Shown piece by piece: positions 47,665 to 59,345 of a DNA stretch of 64,000 nt; position 1 is the stretch's first letter; the number at the start of each line of letters is the position of its first letter. Position numbers and translations under genes: made by a program. Below the pieces are notes generated by a model. It did no database searches. It was not told the DNA's origin and saw nothing but the letters and a program-made list of their open reading frames with translations. Origin of the DNA: Mytilus trossulus (lineage: Eukaryota; Mollusca; Bivalvia; Mytilida; Mytilidae); the NCBI RefSeq assembly GCF_036588685.1, contig NC_086378.1, positions 72,185,127 through 72,249,126 on the forward strand. The letters run 5' to 3'.

Positions 47665-47775
47665 TATGTATAAATAGAAACATAGCGTCAATATACGTAT
47701 AAATAGAAACAAGGCGTCAGATACGTAAAAAACAATGAAACAAATCGTCAGATACGTAAAAAACAATGAAACACG
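47665..47775. repeat. Short tandem repeat, ~30-bp units
   Basis: About four units of the type GCGTCAGATACGTAAAAAAC-AATGAAACA, the first two diverged. Confidence 0.65.
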
Positions 47776-47779
47776 TGAT

Positions 47780-48480
47780 ATAATATAACACAATACTGAC
47801 TGCTGTATCCCAATTTTAGACATTTTTACATGTAATGTTTTTTTTTTTGTAGCTCACACATTGTTGTCAATATAATGGAATGCTATGCGACTGTCATACG
47901 AGTGAAGGCTCTAAAACCAGGTCAATTCCATTTTTTTCTACATAAGGAATTGTCTACAATTTTGATGCTTAATCCATTTTCGGTGATATCCTCTTAACGG
48001 GGCTGGGTGTTTATACATCTTTCTATTTTGTTTTGCAGAATTCTTGTCTTTCGTTTTTTATTTATGTGCGTCGTCTATAATAGAGTGTCCATATGTAATT
48101 TTGTTTTCTTTGTTGATAAAGGTGTTTGTCTTTTTATAATGATTAGGAATATAACACATGATTAGGAATATAACACAATATTAACGGCTGAACATCAATT
48201 TTTGACATGTTTACTTATTGTGTTACTATAGGTTTAGTTTTGCTAACACATTGTTGTCAATATAATGGAATTCCATACCAATGAGATGTTTAGCTAACTA
48301 TAAACACAGGTTTAATCAGTCATTTTCTATATAAGGAAATGCAAGTGCCAAGTCAGGAATGTAGCAATTGTTTTCCATTTGTTTTGATGTGTATGTAATG
48401 AGCTTTTGAATAAGCAGTTTGATAGGGAATTTCGTTTTGAAATTTGCTTGGAGTTCTTTCACTTTTTGCTATGTTTTTTT
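47780..48480 (+). repeat. Two copies of a dispersed repeat in tandem
   Basis: ACACATTGTTGTCAATATAA followed by TGGAAT and ATAAGGAA blocks occurs near 47857-47955 and again near 48242-48345. It is followed by a CAAGTCAGGAATGT...CATTTGTTTTGATGTG part. Related pieces lie at 37440-37830 (antisense), 53130-53240, 60330-60490 and 62700-62830. Confidence 0.55.
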
Positions 48481-49600
48481 AAGTGCATAACACAATGTCA
48501 ATAAGTTGTAGTTAGTGTCTTATAGCATAATCTATGCGATGGTTGATAAATAAACTCATCAAAGATATCATACATTCTTCTGATCATCAGTGTCAGTTAA
48601 ATGATATAATCGTCAACCGAGATATGATGGAGCCCGTAAAATTTCAGCATCACACTATCAAGACACCAATACTTGAATCATTATAATAGAACATAATAAC
48701 TGCCTGTGAACCGAGTTCCTTTTGTTTTTATATGTTGCTCGCCCAAACGAAGCATTTTTTTATTTTAAAATATCAAACTCCATGAAGTCTTTACTTTTTT
48801 TTTTAGCCTTGATTCATTATTTATTATGTATTTGAATGATCTAAACAAACACTTAAATCTATTTTATAAGGATAGAGCCTGCTCTACAAAATGAGATTTT
48901 CGTCGAGCAAAGCGACATAACTCAGTTTTCACTACTATGATAAACGTGCTGTTTGTTAGATGTAGAAAACGAAATAATAAACGAAACAGTGGATGCCGTT
49001 ATCATATTCAAATGACGAAAAGGGAAGTGAATAATACAGTTTGAGAAGATATTTGGCATTTGAATGCAGAAATCTACGCATTGAAACTATTTTTTGTAAA
49101 ACAGTTGGTCATTTAGTTGAAGGGTTAAGACCTGCATTTATAGATCACAATATTTGAATAGAATATTTGTAAAGCACTTTATTCAGATACTTGTTCATTG
49201 GTATCATCGATAGGTATCTGGTGAAAAGTCGACTCGTTAACGATCATACCACATCTTCTTATTTGTATTAACATATATATAGTACAGGTACTTGTATTTA
49301 CTTATTTGATACATCTGATTGATATTGTATTTTCTGAAAAATGTGTTTGCTAGCTCCCATTATGAATTTTATTCTACGAGATAAAATTAGCTTCGTTGTA
49401 ATTTCCTCGTTACTTGTACATTTATACGATGTAACACATTCATCTCGTAAATGTAACGCTAATATAGGTTAGAAATTACATTATTTACTGATCATTGAAA
49501 TGTTACGTAGTTTGAATTTCAGGATCATTTAACTTGATATAATTAGATTAAATCTGTGAAATAAAAACATCGGAAAGGCAGTGAAAACAATAAACATTCT
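48481..49600. other. Intergenic sequence downstream of the tyrosinase gene
   Basis: No gene seen. A short repeat tail (ATCATACCACATCTTCTTAT) is at 49241-49260. Confidence 0.5.
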
Positions 49601-49613
49601 CGTTTCTTTTCTT

Positions 49614-49619
49614 TTTATT
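49614..49619 (-). terminator. Candidate polyadenylation signal (AATAAA) for the tyrosinase gene
   Basis: Minus-strand AATAAA about 85 bases after the stop codon at 49702. Confidence 0.35.
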
Positions 49620-49701
49620 TGTCATAAAGAATTATCATCGCACAGTGAAACAACAATTTTTTTGTTTTAAAGATTTAACTGAGTGAACATTCAAGATTAA
49701 C

Positions 49702-51194
49702 TTAATTTACACAAACGAACTTCAAGAATGGTTTCATATCTGAATCAGAAGCATCGTTATATGAATCAACGTACATACGAGGATAATCGGAGGTAACTTT
49801 TATCATCCCAGAGCATTCCTTATACGTTGATTGTGATACCAGACAACTGGGTTGACACAGTTTACCATAGGAGTCGTATGCTCTTACAAATGCTTTTGTT
49901 TCTCCAGACACTGGCTTCTCAAAGGCAATACTACCAACTGATTCAGAAGTGAGTATCCGTTCGTCTACAGTAATGTATTCCATTTGTCTACCACGATAGG
50001 AGATTCCATCAGTTTGAACAGTAATATTGAATGTTCCTTTGTTTTTTAGTCGATAATATTCTGGAATACAATTTCTCGCCTTTTTGGTTATTATCGCTAT
50101 TGGGGACACAGCCCAATTGTCTGTATCATTTGGAATCCAATTGAATGAACTGTTATTTCTCATCTCTTGTCTCGGGTGCAACTTTCTATCAAAGACGATT
50201 TTGATATTGTTGCCTACGAAGCTTGAATCTATTGATCTGCGCTGACGACCCCTAGTTCTAGGATCTACGAGACGTGCCGTAAACCTTTTTGTAATTGTCG
50301 GAGCCTTGTTAGCTGTAGATCGCTGTTTGTCTTCTTTTGAATCAAATCCAGAGGCTCCATCTGACCCGACATCTGACATCACCCCGGCAGAAGGTTGTGC
50401 TAGAGTTTTAACACTTTCTGGTATTCTTGTCTTTGTCCCCGTGTACCAGTTTTTGACACTTGTAAAACCATTTTGACGTCTAAAATCATACCTAGATCTT
50501 GCAATACATGCCTTTTTCTTTCTATCACAAAATAAAAATCCTTTATGCGCTTTTCCACATTTGTTTTTACAAGTTGTGGCGTCTGCATACCTGTAAAATC
50601 TACGTGTAATTGAGTTACTATACCCATCAAGGTTCGTGTGTGGTCCCAAACCATCCATAGGTCTATTTGGTAAATGGTAGGAATTAGTAGTTGGAGGATA
50701 GTCTGTTTCTGAATTTATTCCAAACTTTTTTTGTCATTGCCTAAATTTTTCCCAAAGATAATCTATATAACAATGATGAAGAAAGAAAACGGGATCCATT
50801 GGACTAGTATAGACGCCACCCATATGTCCATCCTCACCTCCAACCCACATGTGAACACTATCATGATGTGCTTCAAGATTTGCCTCGTCTGATCCAGCTG
50901 TCGGTGTTAAAATTTCTCTGTGATATTTCTTTTTAAAAACTTGTTGTAGTGTTTGAGGATTGATAAGTGAACTGAAACGTCCTGGAATGTCACGTCTTAA
51001 TAGTGATTGCGGTTTTGTAGGAGTTTTCCAGAACGCAAATGGACCAGAAAATACCACGCCTTTCGGGTTTCCCAAAAAGATTTTCGTGAATAAGATAGAA
51101 TCCTCTGGGTTTTCCATCAAGAATTCAAGTGTTGAATCCCAGTATGGAAGAGCCACAGACTCCTCTGTTCTTTTTTCGAAGAGCATTTTCGAAC
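49702..51194 (-). pseudogene. Tyrosinase last exon (copper B and C-terminal region)
   Basis: The acceptor TTACAG|GTTCG at 51194 joins the copper A exon as M-F-E-N-A-L-R, the usual sequence after the third copper A His. Frameshift at 51171-51176, stop at 50734-50736; the rest is open to 49702. The region after the stop ('DYPPTTNSYHLPNRPMDG') aligns with the second tyrosinase at 62981-64000. Confidence 0.88.
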
Positions 51195-52946
51195 CTGTAA
51201 TTTCAAAGTTTGATATATAAACAACGCTTCTACTACTAATTATAAATTAATAGGTTATATATATATAATTTTTTTTAATGCTATGTTCCTTTAATTTCTT
51301 GTTTACATTTGTATGTATGTGCTATTGTACTACATATGGAAATGATTTTCACATACATAATGTATCTCCCTCATGCATAGCTTTGATTCATTGTGCGGGG
51401 ACATCTTTTTTACAGATTTTTGGTGTTACAATACTAACAAGTTATCACAATTTCTCTTCAGTGAATTTTGATAACTGCCGATGACTTCCTATGGTAAAGA
51501 AAAGAAGACGGAGGAAAAGTAGTACTAGGTCTGTCATTTCAGGCATGTTCGGTGTGAGATTAGGCTCCGAATTGAAGACCGTAATTTGATTGTTTACTTT
51601 TACAAACTGTGACTTGTATAGAGAGTTGTCTCATTGGCAGTCGTACCACATATACCTATATCTAATAATAACCTGTTACCTCAAACATGTAGTATCCATG
51701 ATATTGACGCTATGACAACACTTACACTTATCTTCATTTAATTTGTTTGGAGGAACAATATATATTTAATTATAATAATGGGGTGTGAAATAACTTCAAG
51801 TGTATGTAAGTACTGTATCTGTCTTTTGTTTTTATGTCAGTTGTTTTTTTGAGTTTGTGATTTACATTTTTTATTGTTTGGTCTTCTGTTGTGACATTAC
51901 ACTACTGTCTGAAGTCGAAAGAGGGCATGTTTAATGCTAACACAGTTTTTATTTGACTATCCCACGTAAAAAGGCTGCAAGTAAGTGGTTGTCAGTGGTT
52001 GCTGTTTGTTATACTTGATTAGCTCGTTTAGGTATTGATAAGGCCATTGTTTTTGTTTGATTTATTTCATAGTATATCACTTCGGGGCCCTATATAACTG
52101 TCTATATGTTATATGTTTCTCTCACATTATTAAAAGCATTTACATTTAATTGGCAGAGGGTAATAAGTTGTACAATTGGCAAGAATATAAAATCTTCAAA
52201 TTTGGGTAAAATCAATGTCAACTCTATTAGTATTTTTAAACAAATCGCTATGCATTAGCAAGTAAAACCATGTTTACGAAACGTACTAGGTTATCAAACA
52301 ATCAAACATCATAAATTATCATCTTTTATCAATATGCCGTATTTAAAGATGCATCTTAAGGAATTTCTGTCAGATGTTCGAACTTCTTGTTTTTTTCCTT
52401 CCGATACAGGGTAAAATAGTTTGCCCTTCAACACCCATTTTTTCTTTACCTAGACTGTAATAGCTCATAAAATTTTATTTACCGAAATTCAAGCAGATTC
52501 TTCAGTTGTTTTGTTTAGAACCTAATAATATCATGTAAAAGTAAAAGTCCGAATCAGCCTTCTCTCGACATTTGAAAAACAAGTTGTCTTAAATATAAGC
52601 TCCATAACATTCCAATATTTTTATTTTGCTCTTCTGGCTTATACCGTGTATACTATCAATGTTAAATTCTAGATTTTTTAAAGTTTTCATAAGTATATTC
52701 TTGAACATTGTTAAAACCGATGTTTATTAGAAACACCTCTAAATAAAAAGATGCGAAAGTATCAATACAAGCTATAAGTAGACGAAACAACAACTATGGG
52801 AAATAGAAAAACGACAGGAGGGCATACAACAATCAACATTCACTTCACGGAAACAACCCCGAAAAGAAAAAAACAATTGATTGAAAGCAGGCGCTCTGAA
52901 ATAATAATCATTTACTAGCATATATTAACAATGATATATATCTCAC
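51195..52946 (-). other. Tyrosinase intron between copper A and copper B exons
   Basis: AT-rich, with a repeat tail at 51610-51655 (GAGTTGTCTCATTGGCAGTC). No gene inside. Confidence 0.7.
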
Positions 52947-53059
52947 ATTAGGCAGTAATATCTATGCCAGCTGACAAAATTTGGACCTCCATGTGCAGAA
53001 TATTCGGTGTCTCCCTGATGAACCAATGCAATCACATCATATTGGTTTGGTTTTACCGA
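52947..53059 (-). CDS. Tyrosinase copper A exon (113 nt)
   Basis: Too short for most ORF lists. Acceptor GTTTTAG at 53060, donor AT|GTGAGA at 52946. In the phase left by exon 1 it reads 'SVKPNQYDVIALVHQG' and then 'EYSAHGG' and 'FVSWHRYYCLM', the three copper A histidines with family spacing. The exon is undamaged. Confidence 0.88.
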
Positions 53060-55485
53060 CTAAAACATACATCATTTGCAATTTAAATGGTTAAATGCTG
53101 ACAGAAATATACTTTTAGAATTATCATTGAATTGTGTCTATTTGTTTTTTATCAACCATTTTTAACATAAGAAAATGCCTGTACCAAGTCAGGAATACGA
53201 CAGTTGTTATCCATTCGTTTGATATTTTAACATTTGTTTATAACCTTTCCACTTTCCACTTTTATAGGAGTCAGGTAATTTTGTTATTTAACTCTGAAAA
53301 CAAGAGAGAATGCAAACAGGTTGAACATAATTGAATATTTTAAAGAGGGAAGACTTATAATAAATTAAAACCCCCTGAAATGGGGATGAAAGCTGAATAA
53401 AAAGCAGGATGATTTTACACTCGTGCTAAAAATTCAGAAAATTTACTACTGTGACAGTGTTAACGGAAGAGGGTTTCACCCTGTAGCGATGAATGCAGAC
53501 TTTATGTTGAAATAAGCGGAAGTTCTAGATAGTTCACCTCATACTTTATATTTTTGATTACTTGAAAGAAATCTGTTTACAAAAAGTCCTTATGGGTCCA
53601 AACTCTGGCTACTATTATCATTAGAAGAACCTACGATCACGTCCAGGTTTTGGTTGACTTCTTGTTGTTTAGTCTTGTTTTCTATTTAGTATTTTTTTTA
53701 ACTTGTCTTGCCATGCCGGTCTTATTTCTTTCAAGGTTTGAAAGTTCCCTTAGGATTATTCACATGATTTTATTCGTTTCTTTTAGTCAAATTAATAGAT
53801 AGAATTACGATTAATGATAGCTTCTTAAACTAAATGTTTATTCCGTAAAAGCGACATATTTGTCAATTAAAAAAAAAAGGTAGAGGAAATCAATCTATGC
53901 AATAAAAAGGCAGTACATACATTATTCAGTCTCATTAAAAGTCCCTTTCTTAATAACCTTTTGCCTGAATTTTGGACTTTTTGGAGAAAACCCACTATTA
54001 ATAAAACTATAACCTTTTGAGCAATTATAACAATAAGGAAAAGTTTTAATTAACTATACAATAAGATTTTGATAAAGATATTTAGTATGGTTATTGAGAA
54101 ATTTCAAAAACTAAGCTAGCAAAAGTGGAAAAAAATAGTTCATAGTTTTAACCTTGACTTCATTTTCGGTTTTTGTAATATTTGACATCAAATCAAAAGA
54201 ACCAATGTATGGTTTGCCACTTACAAATGCACATACATCAAATCAAATACACAAAAGAGATATAATTCTCATATGGAGTCTATAATTTGCATATATAAAA
54301 ATTAATCTCCATATTCTGAGGATGTAACAACCAAAAATAAGTTGTTGTTATCTTTTATGGGTGCGAACAATAGTGCAAACATTTTGTTTTTAAAGATAAC
54401 AGTTCAGGCAAGCAATATTAGTCCCCTAACAGTATTAACTTTTTAAAACTATATACCAAATGCCTAATGTGACATACAGGGCAATAAAAAGACAGAAAAA
54501 CACAGAAAGAATAATAATAATCATAAAAAAGAGTTGGAAGATGAATTTCATTTCATCATTACATGTTCAGAAATTAATAAAACTAGGATCAAAATGTTTA
54601 ATGAAATTTCTAATATTGTCCCCTGTTTTAATTCCATGAGTGAAGAAAATAAATTTGATTTTATATTTTCCTGCGAAGAATGTGATATTTTACTTATCAT
54701 TGTTAACTACATAAGTGAAATGTATAATGAGAGAAACAATTATAATGTCAATATATGAACTGTGTAATGTATATTATAACATATTTTTTGATACATAAGC
54801 ATAATATTTTAATACATAACTTTAAAGAGGAGGCATGCTGTCAAAAATAGTATTATAATTAATACTATTAATCTATGTTTTTGTTTTTCTTTCAATGCTA
54901 CATGTTTGTAGTGTAACTGTTTATTGACTATCGTTTTGTAATTTTAATATGCCTGTTTTTTTTTTTTTTTGTTGGGTATTTTAGTAACAATCCTATTGTT
55001 TGGATTTCAAACTAATAAAATTCTTATTCTTATTCTTATTCTTATTAACAAATTATATAGGTTTATTTTATGTGCCGCCTATCAGAAGGGAAGATCTCTA
55101 CAATGTCTGTATTTTTCACTTGTTTTCAAGGACATAAATGTTGTGACAGTATTGGAATTTGAAAAAAAGTCAACAAAACTTTTTTTCATCCAAGAAACTA
55201 AAAGCAACTGAGAATATTTTAGATAGTTTTAGTTTGAAAATGTTGTTTTATGACATTTTACTACGTTAAGAATTTGCGCACAGGCCTATTTTATATAAGG
55301 AACTATGATATTCAAAAGATATAGTTTACTAATGTCTCAATTTTGTGATTTAATAAAAGAAATTCATATTAAAAGAAAAAGTATATCTATAAACAATAAA
55401 TTATATCAATATGTATTTATCATATAAAATAGTGCATTTATGAAGCTAATATTTTAAGTATGTAGAACAAGCGTTTTAAACTTAC
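53060..55485 (-). other. Tyrosinase intron 1 of the coding part, with repeats
   Basis: Contains a dispersed repeat at 53130-53240 and an opposite-strand LINE 3' fragment at 54530-55047. No exon recognised. Confidence 0.7.
54530..55047 (+). pseudogene. LINE 3' end fragment with (TTATTC)n tail
   Basis: The short ORF reads 'EDEFHFIITC', '...KMFNEIS', 'DFIFSCEECDILLIIVNYI' and 'YNERNNYNV', the usual C-terminus of CR1/jockey-type elements after the Cys-His finger. It is followed by a 3' UTR and a tail AATAAAATTC(TTATTC)n at 55015-55045. It is antisense inside the tyrosinase intron. Confidence 0.65.
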
Positions 55486-55848
55486 TTTATCGTCCTTCAA
55501 TGATCTGACTGCGTCTAAGAAAGCTTCTCTTTCGTTTTCACTTAATGTTCGAATGTCTTTCCGTACGCGCAATTTATTTTTTCCTTTAGATTGTCGTCTT
55601 AGCCGAATGTGTATTTCTCTCCCAATAGAATCTAACCAAGCAAAGGCATCCTTTCCTAGGCGTGTCCTGCTACTATTTTTGTACATTTGTCCTAAAAAAG
55701 ATTCTAAACAGCTCGTCTGAACGTCATAGGCAGTGACATTTTTAGCAATTTGTGCAGAGTAGCATTCCTCTAACATTGGTGGAATTATGTCCTCCATAAT
55801 AATTGCTGACGCCGGAATAAGAAACAACAAAAGGAAATAAGACGCCAT
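55486..55848 (-). CDS. Tyrosinase first coding exon
   Basis: Starts MASYFLLLFLIPASA, a signal peptide. The acceptor TTTTTTTTTCAG|ATA lies just before the ATG, so an upstream ATG in the same frame would be intronic and this start is preferred. It contains 'LEECYS', a second Cys, basic stretches and 'LRVRKDIRTLSENEREAFL', the block preceding copper A in mollusc tyrosinases. Ends GAT AAA|GTAAGT in phase 0. Confidence 0.88.
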
Positions 55849-56296
55849 TATCTGAAAAAAAAATGAAAACAAATCTCATAAATCGGCGATAGAATACACA
55901 TTTGAATGGTTTTTTTCAGTTGTGCAAAATAAATGTTTTGATTGAAAAAAAAAATTCTCTAATACAGAAATTATTTCAAAAATTAGAAAACAAAATCCAC
56001 TATACGAATTTACAAAGTGAATTCTTATGTGTCCATTTTTATCCCAGCATATATTCCAAAATACTAAAGCATTTATTTTTCATTCAAACGTCTTTTTAAT
56101 TCACCAGGAGAGGTGAGTTCTCTATAGTTTAATTTAAAAAAAATCCTCATGCGGATATACCTTAAACATTTTAAAATTTTAGATAAAGTTTCCAACTGGA
56201 ACTTTAAATTCCACGGATGTTTATTATTGTTTTAAAAAAATTACTTTTCAAATTTGAAATAAAAACAAGAACACATCTGTGTCGTATTATACTCAC

Positions 56297-56348
56297 CTTT
56301 ATTCCAGGTTGTCTATTGACGGAAGTACCGACTGCAGCCTTTTATATA
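56297..56348 (-). promoter_or_regulatory. Tyrosinase core promoter (TATA box) and 5' non-coding exon
   Basis: Minus-strand TATATAAAA lies at 56340-56348. About 28 bases downstream a small exon would start near 56315; it ends at 56297 with a strong donor AAAG|GTGAGT. The intron to the acceptor before the ATG is about 445 bp. Confidence 0.65.
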
Positions 56349-56680
56349 GTAAGAACTACTCGAAACGCAAGGTGGTCTTCTATGTGCATTTAATCGTCTA
56401 AAAAAATTGCATAACTTATTCTTAAAAAAATATTTATAATTTTTGACATTTTTATGATATTCGAACCAGTAAGAAACATATAATATGGCAGGTACAAAGT
56501 AGGTTTATTAAGTATCCCGGATGCTGTCCAGGTGTAACAAACTGTTCATCTTGAGTTTAAATGTATGATGAAAAAAAATAATATTTATCAAATGTTTCCT
56601 GCTTCTTATTTTGAAAAACAACTTCATTTTTTTTAATTATAGAAATGGTTTAGGTAAAAATTCAAGGTTTCAACTACAAA
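56349..56680. other. Proximal upstream region of the tyrosinase gene
   Basis: AT-rich, no further gene. It lies between the TATA box and the minisatellite. Confidence 0.5.
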
Positions 56681-57462
56681 CGTGAGACAGGATTAATCAA
56701 TTATTGCTAACCGTCTACGTCATTTGTTCACGTGAGGCAGGATTACTCAATTATTGCTAACCTTCTACGTCATTTGTTCACGTGAGGCAGGATTACTCAA
56801 TGATTGCTAACCTTCTACGTCATTTGTTCACGTAAGGCAGAATTAATCATTGCTTGCTAACTTTCTACGTCATTTGTTCATGTGAGGCAGGATTACTGAA
56901 GGATTTCTAATCTTTACGTCATTTGTTCACGTGAGGCAGACTTAATCATTGCTTGCTAACTTGCTACGTCATTTGTTCATGTGATGCAGGATTACTGAAG
57001 GATTTCTAATCTTTACGTCATTTGTTCACGTGAGGCAGGAGTAGATTACCTTAGCTGCATTTGGCACAACTTTTTGGAATTTTGGGTCCTCAATGCTCTT
57101 CAACTTTGTATTTGTTTGGCTTTTTAACTATTTTGATTTGAGCGTCACTGATGAGTCTTATGTAGACGAAACGCGCGTCTGGCGTATAAAATTATAATCC
57201 TGGTACTTTTGATAACTATCTACAATTAATCATTGCTTGCTAACTTTCTACGTCATTTGTTCATGTGAGGCAGAATTACTGAAGGATTTCTAATCTTTAC
57301 GTCATTTGTTCACGTGAGGCAGACTTAATCATTGCTTGCTAACTTGCTACGTCATTTGTTCATGTGAGGCAGAATTAATCATTGCTTGCTAACTTGCTAC
57401 GTCATTTGTTCATGTGAGGCAGGATTACTGAAGGATTTCTAATCTTTACGTCATTAGGTCTC
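56681..57462. repeat. Minisatellite, ~12 units of ~50 bp, upstream of the tyrosinase promoter
   Basis: Units read GTGAGGCAGGATTA, then TCATTGCTTGCTAAC or CTGAAGGATTTCTAATC, then TACGTCATTTGTTCA. Two unit types (50 and 49 bp) alternate in the later half. Nearly every unit has ACGTCAT (CRE-like), and many joints read TTCACGTGAG (E-box CACGTG). The array is interrupted at 57047-57222 by an interspersed repeat. It begins about 330 bp 5' of the TATA box on the gene's strand. Confidence 0.9.
57048..57222 (+). repeat. Interspersed repeat with hammerhead-like core, second copy
   Basis: Same block as 38744-38905 inserted within the minisatellite. Contains GCGTCACTGATGAGTC and GACGAAACGCGCGTCTGG. Confidence 0.75.
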
Positions 57463-57716
57463 TGGTGTAGTGCTGTCTCATTCGCAATGATTGGTTACAA
57501 AGTTTTGATTTACAATAAAAACCGACATTGTTTGATCATACAAATAATCACACTTTTACAAACTCTATTCCAATTTATATTTTTTTAAAGAAGTTTACAT
57601 GTGATAAAATAAACACCAAAAATTATACGTCCCTTTTTGTGGCGTTGATACGTTCGTGTGACGCACAGTTCAGAACTCTATAAAGTTGCACTGGTGAACT
57701 GTCGTAGATTTAAAAA

Positions 57717-57985
57717 GGCCCCGGTGGCCGAGTGGTCTAGTAATTACTACTGTAATCCCTAGCCAGTCAACACTGATGTTGTAAGTTCGAATCCCGTTCA
57801 TGCGGGTGCACTCGACTCCAATTTCAATTGACTAGGTTTTGTCAGTTTTCCTATCAAAGGTCGGTGGTATTCCCCAGGCACTCTAGATTCCTCCACCAAT
57901 AAAAACTGGCCGCCACGAAAAATCCGAAATGCGGTGCTCAAAAGTGGCGTTAAAACACCAAAAATCAAATCAAATAAAAAAATCA
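57717..57985 (+). mobile_element. tRNA-derived SINE of molluscan type
   Basis: The 5' head has pol III boxes: A box TGGCCGAGTGG at ~57724 and B box GTTCGAATCC at ~57785. The arms do not close into a tRNA, so it is tRNA-derived. The body has TTCCTCCACCAATAAAAACT and GGCCGCCACGAAAAATCC and ends in an AATCAAATC-type tail. From memory this body is common in mollusc SINEs; a RUDI-like assignment is possible but unchecked. Confidence 0.8.
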
Positions 57986-58146
57986 ATTTAATTGGAAGTT
58001 TCCATGGCTTTTCTGTGGTTTACATGTAGTAATGTACTATTATATTACTTAATTATGTATTTTACTGCCTTGAGTGTTCTTTTATTTATTTGTACTGTAT
58101 CCCTGTCACGTAATGTTGTCACTTAAACGGTATTGTATACGTTGCT

Positions 58147-58400
58147 ATATGAGCGGGAGGTTTGGCTAACCAATAAACCAGGTTCAACACATCTTTTCTT
58201 TCTTAAAATTTCCTGTTTCAGTCATAAAGATGGCAGTTGTTATCAAATAGTCCATTTCTATGTATGTTTACCTTTATATTTGTAAAAGTTGAGTGTTTCT
58301 GTTGTTCCGTTGTTTTTCTTTTAATAGTTTGATTTATTTCGCTTAATCGATCGATGTCTACTGTACAGCAGTATAATACTGTTGCCTTTATTCAGTACCT
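58147..58400 (+). repeat. Interspersed repeat (GCGGGAGGTTTGGC block)
   Basis: Plus-strand ATGAGCGGGAGGTTTGGCTA to CTGTTGCCTTTATTCAGT. The reverse complement of its left part is found near 5610-5720 and 29430-29540. Confidence 0.6.
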
Positions 58401-58431
58401 TTATTCAGTAAGTTGTTGACTTAACATGTAA

Positions 58432-58995
58432 ATAATTGGAACAAACTGTGCCCCTCTACTTGCCGACTTGTTTCTTTATTATTACTGGCTTCATGAAGGA
58501 ACTTCTAAGGAAGAAATACAAGAAGTTGGCAATATCCTTTAATATCTACTTTCTGCTATATAGATGATGTTCTTCACTAAATAATTCAAAATTGGTGACT
58601 ATGTGGAACGCATCTATCCCATCGAACTCAAGATAAAGGATACTACAGATACAGTTAAGTCGACCTCATATCTTGACTTACATCTAGAAATTGACAATGA
58701 GAGTCGATTAAAAACAAAACTTTACGACAAAAGAGATGATTGCAGCTTTCTTATTGTACACTTTCCATTTCTAAGTATCAACATTCCAGCAGCACCTGCA
58801 TACGGGGTATATATCTCCCATTTGAAACGATGTTCCCGTGCTTGCATTTCCTATCATGATTTTCTTGATAGAGGGTTGCTGCTCACAAGGAAGCTATTAA
58901 ACCAAGAGTTTCAAATGGTAAAGTTGAAATCATCCCTTCGTAAATTTTACGGACGCCATCACGAGTTGGTTGACCGTTATGGAATAACCGTCTAA
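58432..58995 (+). pseudogene. Penelope-like reverse transcriptase remnant
   Basis: Reads 'IIGTNCAPLLADLFLYYY', then a broken catalytic 'Y-x-D-D' region with stops. 'DYVERIYPIELKIKDTTDT', 'SYLDLHLEIDNESRLKTKLY', 'NIPAAPAYGVYISHLKRCSR' and 'LKSSLRKFYGRHHELVDRYG' follow. From memory this is the C-terminal half of a very common endonuclease-less RT in bivalves. It has stops and a frameshift before the open part, and TAA where 'SQM' is expected after it, so it is dead. Confidence 0.7.
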
Positions 58996-59164
58996 CAAAT
59001 GATATCGGATATGTTACATGCGTCGTAACTTCAATCTCCTCCCCATTCATGAATGTGACCTACCGAATTAGACTTTTACCGGATTAGTTATCACATAAGC
59101 AACACAACGGATGCCACATGTGGAGCAGGATCTGCTTACCCTTCCGGAGCACCTGAGATCATTG

Positions 59165-59345
59165 TATTTTTTGGTGGGGTTCGTATTGTTTATTTTTTAA
59201 TTTTCTATGTTGTGTCATGCATGTCATGTGTACTTATGTTTGTCTATTTGTCTTTTTCATCTTTAGCCATGACGTTGTCAGTTTATTTTGGATTATTGAG
59301 TTTGACTGTCCCTTTGGTATCTTTCGTACCTCTTTTACATGTAAA
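59165..59345 (+). repeat. 3' flanking repeat of the RT remnant
   Basis: TGGTGGGGTTCGTATTGTTT to TTTCGTACCTCTTTT, following the RT remnant in the same orientation, likely its 3' UTR. The ORF across it is rich in Leu/Val and is a by-product. Confidence 0.5.

Larger units (their letters stand above)
49702..55848 (-). pseudogene. Secreted tyrosinase, three coding exons, with one frameshift and one premature stop
   Basis: Coding exons are 55486-55848 (121 codons), 52947-53059 (copper A) and 49702-51194 (copper B and C-terminal region). All have GT..AG borders and fitting phases, implying about 655 residues before damage. Copper A shows 'LVHQG', 'SAHGG' and 'SWHRYY'; copper B shows 'EAHHDSVHMW' and 'FFLHHCYIDYLWE'. 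All six His are present. The C-terminal part has a Cys-rich segment ('CKNKCGKAHKGFLFC') and a basic 'RFTARLVDPR' segment. The last exon has a +1 shift in a run of six A (51171-51176, between 'FENALRK' and 'TEESVALPYWD') and a TGA at 50734-50736 after 'EKFRQ', followed by continued homology. Tyrosinases oxidise tyrosine to DOPA and quinones; mollusc secreted forms act in shell or byssus. The shift could be an assembly error, but the TGA is a substitution. Confidence 0.88.

Noticed and set aside
52947-53059. Damage in the copper A exon
   Set aside because: Read in the phase set by exon 1, it is open with all three His and good splice sites.
56681-57462. CRISPR-like array (regularly spaced repeats)
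   Set aside because: The whole ~50-bp unit is repeated with no unique spacers, no cas genes are present and the DNA is eukaryotic. It is a minisatellite.
57717-57800. A tRNA gene (Ser/Leu-like start with A and B boxes)
   Set aside because: The acceptor and T arms do not pair, and the sequence runs on into a SINE body with an AATC tail.
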